A stretch of 64,000 nt of DNA from Microbacterium esteraromaticum (GTDB taxonomy: Bacteria; Actinomycetota; Actinomycetes; Actinomycetales; Microbacteriaceae), in the NCBI RefSeq assembly GCF_014084045.1, contig NZ_CP043732.1, positions 1,054,001 through 1,118,000 on the forward strand, read 5' to 3'. Below, piece by piece: positions 23,332 to 31,813 of the stretch (positions within the stretch are counted from its first letter, which is position 1; each line of letters begins with the position of its first letter). Below the pieces are notes generated by a model that had not been told where the DNA came from, made no database searches, and was given only the letters and a program-made list of their open reading frames with translations. The position numbers and the translations under genes were made by a program.

Positions 23332-24624
23332 TCAGCTCTCGTCACCCTGCTCGTCGGATGCCGGGGCGGTGAGCACTCCCTCGGGACGCAGCAGTTCGCG
23401 CACCTCGGCCATGAAGCTGTTCAGCTGCTGCTGCTGCCAGCGCAGCTGCCTGGTGCGGTCCTCGGCATCGCGCAGCGCACCGGTCGCGTGACCGGTGACG
23501 GAGTCGACGATCTTCTGCGCCTTGGTGCGCGCGCGGTCGAGGGTCTCCCGCGCCTTCACATGCGCCTCGGCCTCGATGGCCTGCGCCTGGGTGCGCATCA
23601 GGCGCTCGTAGTCCTCGGCCTTCGACGAGATGCGCTGGGCGTGCTCGAGCGATGCCGCCACCTGCTCGTTGGCATCTGCGGTGATCCGCTCGGCATGGGC
23701 GACGGCCTGGTTGTGCAGCACGAGGAACTCCTGCTGCGCGTCATCCTGCCTGCGGGTCAGCGTCTCCTCGAACTCGAGCACGCGGGCGTTCATCTCCCGC
23801 ACCTCGCGCTCGGCGTCTGCCCGAAGATCGGTCGTCTCGCGGGTGACCATGGCGCGCAGCGCCGCGGCGCCCTTCTCGGCCTCGGTGCGTATGGTCGCCG
23901 CCTCCTGCTCGGCCTGCGCGACCTTCTCGGCCGCATGCGCCTGCTCGCGCTCGAGGCGCGCCTCATGGGCGGTGTGCTCGGTGTCGATCTTCAGACGGAT
24001 CTGGTCGGCGTCGTGCTGCGCCTGCGCGGTGATGCGCGCGACGTCCGCGGCGACCTCCGCGCGCTTGGCCTCTGCCTCTTCCCTGGCGGCCTCGAGAAGG
24101 CGCTCGGCCTGAGTGGCGGCGTTGTGGATCAGCACGCTCGCCTGCTCTTCGGCGACGCGGAGCACCGCTTCGAACTGCTGTCTGCTCTGCGGCTCGCCGT
24201 CCGAGCGAGGCGCCTCGGTCAGCTCGGCGCTCAGCGCCGCGATCTGCGCGCTCGCGTCATCGGCCTGTGCACGCGCCGCAGCGAGCTCGGCTTCGAGCTC
24301 GGCCACGCGGCCGTCGCTGTCGGCGACCGCCTCGGCGATCGCCTTCTCGTTCTGCGCGCGCAGCTCGTCGAGGTCACCACGACGCCGCTCGTCGGCCTCG
24401 TCGAGGTCGCCGCTGACCCGCTTCAGCTGGTCGCGGAGCGTCGCGATCGCGGCATCCACCTCCGCCTTGTCGTAGCCGCGGAACGCCTGCGTGAAGGACG
24501 AGCGCTCCTTCGGGGCGGTGGTCAGCAGCTGGTCGAAGAAGTCGCCGTTCTGCTCGTCGTCGTTCTGCTGCGTCTCGCTCACCGGATCCGGCCTCTCTGA
24601 AGTAGTGTCGCCCCCGGCATCCAT
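23332..24624 (-). CDS. Coiled-coil DivIVA-domain-like protein
   Basis: The 430-aa protein has an acidic N-terminus, then a short DivIVA-like motif (FTQAFRGYDKAEVDAAIATL), then almost continuous coiled coil (about 75-400), rich in Glu, Ala, Arg and Gln. DivIVA/Wag31 proteins mark curved membrane at poles and septa in actinobacteria; here the usual N-terminal crossed-loop sequence is poorly kept, so a cytoskeletal scaffold is the safer reading. ATG 24624 is 15 bp after the znuB stop; GTG 24582 (416 aa), with GAGAGG 9 nt upstream, is also plausible. It is probably co-transcribed with znuABC, without clear functional link. Confidence 0.78.
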   Translation of the reverse strand: MDAGGDTTSERPDPVSETQQNDDEQNGDFFDQLLTTAPKERSSFTQAFRGYDKAEVDAAIATLRDQLKRVSGDLDEADERRRGDLDELRAQNEKAIAEAVADSDGRVAELEAELAAARAQADDASAQIAALSAELTEAPRSDGEPQSRQQFEAVLRVAEEQASVLIHNAATQAERLLEAAREEAEAKRAEVAADVARITAQAQHDADQIRLKIDTEHTAHEARLEREQAHAAEKVAQAEQEAATIRTEAEKGAAALRAMVTRETTDLRADAEREVREMNARVLEFEETLTRRQDDAQQEFLVLHNQAVAHAERITADANEQVAASLEHAQRISSKAEDYERLMRTQAQAIEAEAHVKARETLDRARTKAQKIVDSVTGHATGALRDAEDRTRQLRWQQQQLNSFMAEVRELLRPEGVLTAPASDEQGDES

Positions 24625-24638
24625 GATGGCATCCCCGC

Positions 24639-25493
24639 TCAGACCCGGCGGACGCGCCCGCGCATCCACTGCGCGATCCAGCAGGCGGCGTAGATGAGGA
24701 ACGAGATCGTGGTGATGTAGGGACTGACCGGAAGGGTGCCGGCGAGCGCGAGCAGGATGCCGCCGACGGCGGACGTGAAGCCGAACAGCGCCGCCAGAAG
24801 CGGCACGGCGATCGGCCCGGCCGACAGGCGCATCGCGGCCGCGGCCGGGGTGACCAGAAGGGCCATCACGAGCAGCGCTCCGATGATGTGCACGCTGACG
24901 GCGACGATCAGCCCGAGCAGCACCATGAAGGCGAGGCTGACGGCGCGCACCGGCACACCGCGCGCCGCGGCGGACTCGGGATCGAGAGAGTCGAAGCGCA
25001 GCGGATGCCACATGAGCAGCAGCCCGATGAGCACCACCATGCAGATGCCGATCAGCCAGCTGAGGTCGGGACTCGACACCGACACGATCTGCCCGGTCAG
25101 CAGCCCGAACCGGTTGGCCGTGCGGCCCTCCACGAGCGAGAGGAACAGGATGCCGAGGCCGAGGCCGAACGGCATGAGCACGCCCACGATCGAGTTGCGA
25201 TCGCGTGCCTTCGCCCCCAGCACGCCGATGAGGATCGCGGCGACGAGCGCTCCGCCCAGCGAGCCCGCGACCACGCTGCCACCGAACAGCAGCGCCGCCG
25301 CGGCGCCCGCGAACGACAGCTCGCTGACGCCGTGCACGGCGAAGGCGAGGTCGCGCTGCAGCACGAAGACCCCGATCAGCCCGCCCACGATGCCGAGCAC
25401 CGCTCCGGCGACGATCGAGTTCGACAGCAGCGCGAGCAGCTCGCCGTAGTCCTGGAACGAGAAGACGTCCCCCCAGTCGAGCAGCGGCCTCAT
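24639..25493 (-). CDS. znuB: Zinc/manganese ABC transporter permease
   Basis: The 284-aa protein has about eight membrane helices of the ABC-3 family, with family segments AFAVHGVSELSFAGAAAALL and HIIGALLVMALLVTPAAAAM. It forms the membrane channel for metal released by ZnuA. ATG 25493 overlaps the znuC stop (ATGA). The position in a Zur-box operon with ZnuA and ZnuC supports zinc over manganese. Confidence 0.92.
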   Translation of the reverse strand: MRPLLDWGDVFSFQDYGELLALLSNSIVAGAVLGIVGGLIGVFVLQRDLAFAVHGVSELSFAGAAAALLFGGSVVAGSLGGALVAAILIGVLGAKARDRNSIVGVLMPFGLGLGILFLSLVEGRTANRFGLLTGQIVSVSSPDLSWLIGICMVVLIGLLLMWHPLRFDSLDPESAAARGVPVRAVSLAFMVLLGLIVAVSVHIIGALLVMALLVTPAAAAMRLSAGPIAVPLLAALFGFTSAVGGILLALAGTLPVSPYITTISFLIYAACWIAQWMRGRVRRV

Positions 25494-26341
25494 GCGTGCG
25501 CTCCCGAATGGCCGGCGGAGGGGTCGGCGGCTTCATGGGCGTGCGCACCCTCGGCATCCGGTGCTCCGACGACGACCAGTCTGTCGCCGGCCCGCAGCAC
25601 GAACACGGCGGTGCCGTAGAGCTCGGTGAGCACGCGGCTCTGCAGCACCTCGTCGGGGGTGCCGAGCACGAAGCGGCCTCCCGCGATGTACAGGATGCGG
25701 TCGACGAGCCCCAGGATCGGGTTGATGTCGTGGGTGACGAACAGCACGCCGGCGCCCTGCCGTCGCTGGCGGTCGATGATGCCGGTGATGCCGCGCTGGT
25801 TGGCGAGGTCGAGGCCAGACAGCGGCTCGTCGCAGAGCAGCAGCACGGGGTCGTCGGCGAGGGCCTGGCCGACGCGCAGACGCTGCTGCTCGCCGCCCGA
25901 GAGCAGCCCGACGGGGCGTTCGGCGTAGTGCGAGGCGCCGGCGCTCTCGAGCAGCGCGTCGACGCGGGCGCGATCGCCCCTGCGCGGGATCGGCAGGCCG
26001 AAGCGGGTGCCGTTCACGCCGAGCGCGACGAGGTCGCGGGCGCGCATGCTCGTGTCGGGCGGCAGCGGGCGCTGCTGCGGCACGTAGCCGATCCGGCGGT
26101 CACCGCGCTGCGCGGGTCGGCCGTCGACGCGGATGCTGCCGGACGAGAGGGGCTGAAGACCCAGGATGCTGCGCAGCAGGGTCGTCTTGCCGGATCCGGA
26201 TGGTCCGAGCACGGCGATGAACTCGCCGTGGGCGACGTCGAGGTCGAGTCCGGACCACAGTTCGCGATCGCCGCGCTGCAGCCCCGCTCCCCTGATCGCG
26301 AGAACGGGCGCCGAATCCTGAGCGTGAAGAGGGGCCGTCAT
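25490..26341 (-). CDS. znuC: Zinc ABC transporter ATP-binding protein
   Basis: This 283-aa ATPase has Walker A GPSGSGKTTLL, Q-loop YVPQQRPLPP, signature LSGGEQQRLRVGQAL, Walker B VLLLCDEPLSGLD and the H-loop FVTHDINP. It powers ZnuB. ATG 26341 overlaps the znuA stop (ATGA); an upstream in-frame ATG would only extend into znuA. Translation is coupled along znuA-znuC-znuB. Confidence 0.93.
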   Translation of the reverse strand: MTAPLHAQDSAPVLAIRGAGLQRGDRELWSGLDLDVAHGEFIAVLGPSGSGKTTLLRSILGLQPLSSGSIRVDGRPAQRGDRRIGYVPQQRPLPPDTSMRARDLVALGVNGTRFGLPIPRRGDRARVDALLESAGASHYAERPVGLLSGGEQQRLRVGQALADDPVLLLCDEPLSGLDLANQRGITGIIDRQRRQGAGVLFVTHDINPILGLVDRILYIAGGRFVLGTPDEVLQSRVLTELYGTAVFVLRAGDRLVVVGAPDAEGAHAHEAADPSAGHSGAHA

Positions 26342-27381
26342 CCGCCGAGGGCGGCGGCGAGGTCGGAGATCGCGGCGCGCATCCACTCAGCGTACGACTG
26401 GTCGGCCTCGAGAAGCTCATGGAACGTGACGATCGGGATGTCGGCGGCCTTCGCGGCGTCCTCGATGCGGCTCGTCTCGCCTCCGCCGGTCTGCGCGTTG
26501 GCGAGCACAGCGGAGACCTTGCCGCCCTCGACGAGGGAGAGCGACTCGAGCAGCGTGGCCGGCGCGACCTCGTTGCCCTCCTCGACGGCTGAGGCGAAGC
26601 CCTCGGGGGCGACGTCGTCGAGGCCGGCAGCCGCGGCGAGCGCGCCGGGCAGAGGCTCGGTGATGAACACGGGCGTGCCCTCGAGCTTCTCGTGCAGCGT
26701 GTGCAGCTCGCCTTCGATGCCCTCGAGCTCTGCCGCGAGCTTCTCGGCCGATGCCGCGTACTCGGCCTTGCCTGCAGGATCGATCTCGGTGAGATCGGCG
26801 GCGATCTGCTCGACGACGTGCGAGACGGTGTGCACGTCGAACCAGACGTGCTCGTTGAAGCCCTCGATGTGGGAGTGGCCCTCGTGCTCTTCGGCATGCT
26901 CGCCCTCGGCGTGCTCGTCCGCGGAGTGCTCGTCCGCGGCGTGCTCGCCCTCGGCATGCTCACCCTCGGCGTGCTCGTCGTGATCGGCGTGGTCCTCCAC
27001 GACGGCATCCGGGAAGTCGTGCGAGAACTCCGCGGCCGTGATGACCACGGCATCCGAGCCGTCGATCAGCTCCTGCATGAAGGAGTCGTACCCGCCGCCG
27101 TTCTCGATCACGAGGTCGGCCTTCTGCACGGCGAGACGGTCGCGCGCCGTGGCCTCGTAGCCGTGCGGGTCCTTCTCGGCCGAGTCGATCAGGCTGGTGA
27201 CCTCGATGCGGTCGCCGCCGATCTCTGCGGCCAGCTGGCCGTAGATGTTGGTCGACGCGACGACCTGCAGCGCCCCGCCCGCATCGCCCGCGCCGGCCTC
27301 GTCGCCGGGCGCTGTCGAGCATCCCGTCAGGACGAGAGCGGAGGCGGCGGCGACAGCGAGAGCGGCAAGGCGAGTGTGCAT
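26338..27381 (-). CDS. znuA: Zinc-binding lipoprotein with His/Asp/Glu-rich loop
   Basis: This cluster A-I metal-binding protein of 347 aa has a lipoprotein signal with VLTGC. The core motifs are STNIYGQLAAEIGGDRIEV, NGGGYDSFM, HVWFDVHTVSHVV and TFHELLEA. Between the first domain and HVWFD lies an acidic His loop (about residues 115-165) built of HAEGE, HAADE and HSADE units, which captures zinc in this family; six imperfect 15-bp DNA repeats encode it. A Zur-type box lies 21 bp upstream of the ATG. Confidence 0.94.
   Translation of the reverse strand: MHTRLAALAVAAASALVLTGCSTAPGDEAGAGDAGGALQVVASTNIYGQLAAEIGGDRIEVTSLIDSAEKDPHGYEATARDRLAVQKADLVIENGGGYDSFMQELIDGSDAVVITAAEFSHDFPDAVVEDHADHDEHAEGEHAEGEHAADEHSADEHAEGEHAEEHEGHSHIEGFNEHVWFDVHTVSHVVEQIAADLTEIDPAGKAEYAASAEKLAAELEGIEGELHTLHEKLEGTPVFITEPLPGALAAAAGLDDVAPEGFASAVEEGNEVAPATLLESLSLVEGGKVSAVLANAQTGGGETSRIEDAAKAADIPIVTFHELLEADQSYAEWMRAAISDLAAALGG
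26891..26980 (-). repeat. Six 15-bp tandem repeats encoding the ZnuA His loop
   Basis: Six imperfect copies, consensus TCGGCRTGCTCGYCC on the plus strand, start at 26891 and follow each other without gaps. Each encodes a five-residue unit such as EHAEG. Slippage could change loop length. Confidence 0.85.
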
Positions 27382-27401
27382 GCGTCCACTCTAAGCGCTA
27401 A

Positions 27402-27416
27402 TGATAACCATTCTCA
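27402..27416 (-). promoter_or_regulatory. Zur box upstream of znuACB
   Basis: TGATAACCATTCTCA agrees at 13 of 15 positions with the palindrome TGATAATCATTATCA, a Fur/Zur-type site. It is 21 bp before the znuA ATG, where it would cover the promoter. Zur is encoded in the next operon. Confidence 0.75.
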
Positions 27417-27432
27417 ACTTGAGCCCTCCGCG

Positions 27433-27482
27433 ACTTATTTTCCGCTGTGTCGCACTTAGATTCTTGCTGCCAGAATCTAAGT
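27433..27482 (+). promoter_or_regulatory. Putative ROK operator region upstream of MshB-like gene
   Basis: ACTTATTTTCCG (27433-27444) is followed by a perfect inverted repeat with 11-bp arms ACTTAGATTCT/AGAATCTAAGT (27454-27464, 27472-27482). The same 12-mer and a similar palindrome occur at 36015-36089 before the second PIG-L gene. The ROK regulator at 28424 is the obvious candidate binder. Confidence 0.65.
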
Positions 27483-27524
27483 CAGCCGGCACAGACGCCG
27501 GGGGCACGATCAGAGGAGACCGCC

Positions 27525-28424
27525 ATGGCGAGCGCATCGCACATCCTTCTCACTCACGCGCATCCCGACGACGAGAGCTGCGCGACGGGAGGCACGATCG
27601 CCCGCCTGGTCGCGGAAGGCCACGGCGTCACCGTCGTCACATCCACCCGGGGTGAGCAGGGGCGGATCGCCGTGCCCGAGCTGCAGCACCTGCACGCCGA
27701 CCAGGATGACGCGCTCGGCCCCGAGCGGGCGCGCGAGCTGTCCGCCGCGATCACCGCCCTCGGGGTGACCGACCACCGTTACCTCGGCGGCGAAGGCCGC
27801 TACCGCGACTCAGGACGACTCGGCATCGACGCCAACGACCGGCCCGACGCGTTCTGGCAGGCCGACCTCGACGAGGCCGGACTGCTGATGGCCGGGATCA
27901 TCCGCGAGACCCGCCCGCAGGTCGTGATCACCTACGACCCGAACGGCGGCTACGGGCACCCCGACCACATCCAGACGCACCGTGTCACCATGCGCGGCCT
28001 CGAGCTCGCCGCCGACCCGGACGCCGCGCTCGATGCAGAGGCATGGGACGTGCCCCTCGTCTACTGGACTGCCGTGCCGCGCGACCTGATCGTCGAGGAG
28101 CTCACCGAGCTCGCCACGCACGCGGATGAGCTCGGGCTCTGGGTCGACCCCGACCCTGCCGCCTACCCCGACGGCGTGCATGACGACGCGGCGATCGACG
28201 TCGAGTTCGACGTCTCGCAGCACCTGACCGCGAAGACCGCGGCCCTCGCCTGTCATCGCACGCAGCTCACGGTGCGCGAGCCGTACTGGGTCCTCGCCTC
28301 GGGCCGGGGCATGCGCATCCAGGACCGGGAATGGTTCATCAGGGTCAAGGGCGGGCACCGCACCGGACCGCAATACGAGACCGAGCTTCTTCCCCGCAGG
28401 GCCGAGCAGGACGGGATCCGCTGA
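27525..28424 (+). CDS. mshB: MshB-like PIG-L family N-acetylglucosaminyl deacetylase
   Basis: This cytosolic zinc hydrolase of 299 aa has the PIG-L motif HAHPDDE (zinc ligands at 13-17) and YDPNGGYGHPDH (HPDH at 145-148). The YLGGEGRYRDSG segment and the length are those of MshB, which removes acetate from GlcNAc-inositol in mycothiol synthesis. The ATG 27525 has GAGGAG 7 nt upstream. It is first in a long catabolic-looking operon with a ROK repressor and an ABC importer, so it may be a catabolic paralogue rather than the biosynthetic enzyme. The family call is firm and the substrate is uncertain. Confidence 0.8.
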   Translation: MASASHILLTHAHPDDESCATGGTIARLVAEGHGVTVVTSTRGEQGRIAVPELQHLHADQDDALGPERARELSAAITALGVTDHRYLGGEGRYRDSGRLGIDANDRPDAFWQADLDEAGLLMAGIIRETRPQVVITYDPNGGYGHPDHIQTHRVTMRGLELAADPDAALDAEAWDVPLVYWTAVPRDLIVEELTELATHADELGLWVDPDPAAYPDGVHDDAAIDVEFDVSQHLTAKTAALACHRTQLTVREPYWVLASGRGMRIQDREWFIRVKGGHRTGPQYETELLPRRAEQDGIR

Positions 28425-29542
28425 TGTCGCGCCCCACTCTGGCCCTCGCCGACCGGCGCACGCAGCGAGCGCGCGTCGTCGGAGCCCTGCACGAGCAGCG
28501 CAAGAGCCGATCCGACCTGGTCGAGCAGTTCGGGGTGAGCTCGTCTCTCATCACCAGGCTCGTGCGCGGTCTGATCGACGACGGCATCCTGCGCGAGGTC
28601 GGTGCACAGGCCCAGGCCATCGGACGCCCTCCCGTGCGGCTCGAAGTGGTGAGAGATCACGGAGCGCTGCTCGCCGTCTCATGCACCTCCGAGGGACTCC
28701 GCGCGCGGTGCGTGAACCTTCACGGGGGCATCATCAGCGAGACGAGCGCCGACCCCGTAGGCGGGGTGGTGAGCCCCGAGTCGATCGTCGACACCATCGC
28801 GGGACTCATCGAGCGCACCCCGCGCGTGCTCGGCATCGGCGTCGCCGTACCCGGTGTGGTCGACGCCGACACCGGCGATGTGAGCGCCGCTCCCGACCTC
28901 GGCTGGACCGCCGAGGTACCGTTGCGCTCCCTGCTGCGCGAACGGTTCGGCGTGGTGGTCACGATCGACAACGACGTGAACCTGATGATGGCGTCGGAGC
29001 GCCGCAGCCTCGGTGCCAGGGCAGGCCGCAACGCCGTCTATCTCTACCTCGGGGCGCGCGGTATCGGCGCCGGAATCATCGCGGGCGGACGCCTGATCGA
29101 GGGCGACCACGGAGCCGCCGGCGAGATCGGCCTGTCGCCGCTGAGCACCAACGACCGCACAGACTTCGAGGACACCACCTCGACCCGTGCTGTCGCCGCG
29201 CGCCTCGAGGCGGCCGGCCACGAGGTCGCCGATCCCGCCATCGACCGACTCCTCGCCCTCGCCGACAGCGGCGACGACGCGGCTCGTCGCATCCGGGCCG
29301 ATGTCATCGCCGCGTTCTCTCACGCCATCGCCGTGATCACCGCCCTCCTCGATCCGCACGTGATCCTGCTCGGCGGGCACGCGCGTGCGTTCCGTGAGGT
29401 CGAGCATCGCGAGATGCTCGACCCGCTTCGCGGGGAGCTTCCGTTCCTCCCCGAGGTGCGATCCGCGCAGCCGAAGCCGGACGCCGTACTGGACTCCGCG
29501 CTCAATCGCTGCTGGCAGCAGCTCCTGGCAGGAGGTCTGTGA
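28424..29542 (+). CDS. ROK family transcriptional regulator
   Basis: The 372-aa protein has an N-terminal winged helix (KSRSDLVEQFGVSSSLITRL, IGRPPVRLEV) followed by a ROK fold: GIGVAVPGVVDADTG, TIDNDVNLMM, LGARGIGAGIIAGG and GAAGEIGLSP. The cysteine zinc motif C-x-C-G-x-x-G-C of classic ROK proteins is absent. Such regulators repress sugar or amino-sugar genes until a sugar or sugar phosphate binds. The ATG shares one base with the stop of the MshB-like gene (TGATG). It is likely to control its own operon through the 27433-27482 and 36015-36089 elements. Confidence 0.9.
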   Translation: MSRPTLALADRRTQRARVVGALHEQRKSRSDLVEQFGVSSSLITRLVRGLIDDGILREVGAQAQAIGRPPVRLEVVRDHGALLAVSCTSEGLRARCVNLHGGIISETSADPVGGVVSPESIVDTIAGLIERTPRVLGIGVAVPGVVDADTGDVSAAPDLGWTAEVPLRSLLRERFGVVVTIDNDVNLMMASERRSLGARAGRNAVYLYLGARGIGAGIIAGGRLIEGDHGAAGEIGLSPLSTNDRTDFEDTTSTRAVAARLEAAGHEVADPAIDRLLALADSGDDAARRIRADVIAAFSHAIAVITALLDPHVILLGGHARAFREVEHREMLDPLRGELPFLPEVRSAQPKPDAVLDSALNRCWQQLLAGGL

Positions 29543-29615
29543 GCAGCATCCCACCCATCCGATCCCGTATCCACCATCCCGCGGCACCCGCCGCACGACT
29601 TCGACGAGGAAGAAA

Positions 29616-30716
29616 ATGAAGGCACACACCACCCGTCGCCGCCTCCTGGGGCTCGCGACCTTCGCCACGGCCGGCGCACTGGTCCTGAGCGGCTGCGCAG
29701 GAGACGTCGAGCCCACCGCCAGCGAGAAGCCCTCGCAGGGCAGCACCGAGCTCAAGCCCAGCGAGAGTCTGACCATCTACACCGGACGCGACAAGGACGA
29801 GGTCGCCTGGGTTGTATCCGAGTTCGAGAAGGAGCACCCCGAGTACGCGGGCAAGGTGACCACGGTCATCGCCGGCGCTCAGGAGAACCTCGACCGCATG
29901 CGCGCAGAGGCCGGCAACCCGCAGGCCGGCTTCCTCTGGGGCGGCACGCAGCAGCAGTTCGAGCAGGCGGCAGACGAAGGCCTGTTGGCAGCGTACGAGC
30001 CGAAGAACGGCGACGCCGTCGACGACAAGTACAAGGACGCCGAGGACCGCTGGATCGCCGAGATGCTGCTGCCCGAGGTCATCATCTACAACTCCGACCT
30101 GCTCGACGAGAAGTCGGCGCCGCAGGACTGGGCCGACCTCGCCGAGCCCGAGTGGAAGGACAAGATCGTCATCCGCGATGTCATGCCCTCGGGGACCATG
30201 CGCACGATCTATGCCTCGATGGTCTACTCGGCGTTCGAGAAGGACGGCAAGCCGGATGCCGGCTACGACCTGCTCAAGAAGATCGACGCCAATACCGTCT
30301 CGTACGCTGCGACGCCCGACGACATGTACACCCAGCTCGACCAGGGCACCGGGCAGGTGACCGTCTGGAACATGCAGGACGCCCTCATCCAGCCGCTCAA
30401 GAACAACCGCCCGTGGGACTACATCATGCCGGAGTCGGGTGCACCCGTGCTCGTCGACGGCGTCGCCGTGATCAAGAACGAGAAGCAGCAGGCCGCCGGC
30501 CAGGCATTCATGGACTTCCTGATGGAGCCCAAGATGCAGGCCAAGCTCGCCGCCGACTACTACCAGATCCCGGCGATGGACATCCCCGAGGCCGACCAGC
30601 CCGACTGGATGAAGGACTTCGAGCTCAACGAGATGAAGATCGACTGGGCCGTGTTCGCCGAGAACCAGGACGAGTGGATGACGTACTGGGCCGACAACAT
30701 CAAGGACAAGGGCTGA
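29616..30716 (+). CDS. ABC importer substrate-binding lipoprotein (iron/polyamine-type fold)
   Basis: This 366-aa lipoprotein has signal MKAHTTRRRLLGLATFATAG with lipobox LSGC. The fold is of the AfuA/FbpA class: SLTIYTGRDKDEVAWVVSEF, FLWGGTQQQFEQAADEGLL, LPEVIIYNSDLL, DWADLAEPEWKDKIVIRD, TPDDMYTQLDQGTGQVTVWN. That class binds Fe3+, phosphonates, sugar phosphates or other anions. The operon partners (deacetylases, lyase, ROK kinase) argue for an organic anion. The ATG has GAGGAAGAA upstream; a 73-bp gap separates it from the ROK regulator. Confidence 0.85.
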   Translation: MKAHTTRRRLLGLATFATAGALVLSGCAGDVEPTASEKPSQGSTELKPSESLTIYTGRDKDEVAWVVSEFEKEHPEYAGKVTTVIAGAQENLDRMRAEAGNPQAGFLWGGTQQQFEQAADEGLLAAYEPKNGDAVDDKYKDAEDRWIAEMLLPEVIIYNSDLLDEKSAPQDWADLAEPEWKDKIVIRDVMPSGTMRTIYASMVYSAFEKDGKPDAGYDLLKKIDANTVSYAATPDDMYTQLDQGTGQVTVWNMQDALIQPLKNNRPWDYIMPESGAPVLVDGVAVIKNEKQQAAGQAFMDFLMEPKMQAKLAADYYQIPAMDIPEADQPDWMKDFELNEMKIDWAVFAENQDEWMTYWADNIKDKG

Positions 30717-30724
30717 TCTGACAC

Positions 30725-31813
30725 ATGGTCTCAGTCACACTGCACCAGCTGCGCAAGTCGTTCGCCCGCTCGGGGACCGTCGTCGACGGCATCGACCTGA
30801 CGATCGCCGACGGGGAGTTCTTCACCCTGCTCGGCCCGTCGGGATGCGGCAAGTCGACGACGCTGCGGATGATCGCCGGGTTCGAGGAGCCCGACAGCGG
30901 CACGATCCACTTCGACGACCGCGACGTGACGTATGCGCCGGCGAACAAGCGCGACGTGGGTCTGGTCTTCCAGAACTACGCGCTGTTCCCGCACATGTCG
31001 GTCACCCGCAACGTCGGATTCGGACTCGACGTGCGCAAGGTGCAGAAGGCCGAGGCCGAGCGTCGCATCCGCGACGTCCTCGCACAGGTGGGGCTCGCCG
31101 CACAGGCGGGTGCTCGCGTCGACGAGCTCTCGGGCGGGCAGCAGCAGCGTGTCGCGCTCGCCCGAGCGCTCGTCTTCCGTCCCCAGCTGCTCCTGCTGGA
31201 CGAGCCGATGTCGAACCTCGACGCGAAGCTGCGCCTCGAGATGCGCGGCGCGCTGCGCGACCTGCATGCCGAGACCGGCATCACCTCCGTCTACGTCACG
31301 CACGACCAGGCCGAGGCGCTGGCCATGTCGACGCGGATCGCCGTCATGAACACCGCGATGGTGCACCAGGTCGGCACACCCGATGAGGTGTACAGCCGAC
31401 CCCGCACCGCCTTCGTCGCGGGCTTCCTGGGGCGCAACAACCTGCTCGACGCCACCGTGCGTCGCGTCGACGGCCGACGAGCCGCGCTCGAGCTGACCGA
31501 CGGCAGCATCCTCGAGGTGCTCGTCGACAACGCGGCGCCGGGGGTCTCCTTCGAACCCGGGTCCGCTCTCGTCGCGACCGTTCGCGCCGAGAGCGTGCGC
31601 CCGGCAGCATCCGACGAGACGCAGAACGTCGTCTCGGGAACCGTCGCCGATGTCGACTTCGTCGGCTACTCCCTCTCGTGCGAGCTCGACACCCCCGTCG
31701 GCCGCATCAAGGTCGACCTCACCGGCACGCACACGCGTCCGCAGCGCGGCGACGCGCTGCGCGTCGTGCTGCCGGCCGAGTCGGCGTACTGCGTTCCGGC
31801 GGAGCAGCGATGA
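30725..31813 (+). CDS. ABC importer ATP-binding protein, FbpC/PotA type
   Basis: The 362-aa protein has an N-terminal nucleotide-binding domain with Walker A GPSGCGKSTTL, Q-loop VFQNYALFPHMSV, signature LSGGQQQRVALARAL, Walker B LLLLDEPMSNLD and an H-loop VTHDQ. The C-terminal TOBE domain (about 240-355) is the regulatory extension typical of FbpC, PotA and MalK types. Its stop overlaps the permease start (ATGA). No good ribosome site precedes ATG 30725, and only 8 bp separate it from the binding protein, so coupling is likely. Confidence 0.93.
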   Translation: MVSVTLHQLRKSFARSGTVVDGIDLTIADGEFFTLLGPSGCGKSTTLRMIAGFEEPDSGTIHFDDRDVTYAPANKRDVGLVFQNYALFPHMSVTRNVGFGLDVRKVQKAEAERRIRDVLAQVGLAAQAGARVDELSGGQQQRVALARALVFRPQLLLLDEPMSNLDAKLRLEMRGALRDLHAETGITSVYVTHDQAEALAMSTRIAVMNTAMVHQVGTPDEVYSRPRTAFVAGFLGRNNLLDATVRRVDGRRAALELTDGSILEVLVDNAAPGVSFEPGSALVATVRAESVRPAASDETQNVVSGTVADVDFVGYSLSCELDTPVGRIKVDLTGTHTRPQRGDALRVVLPAESAYCVPAEQR

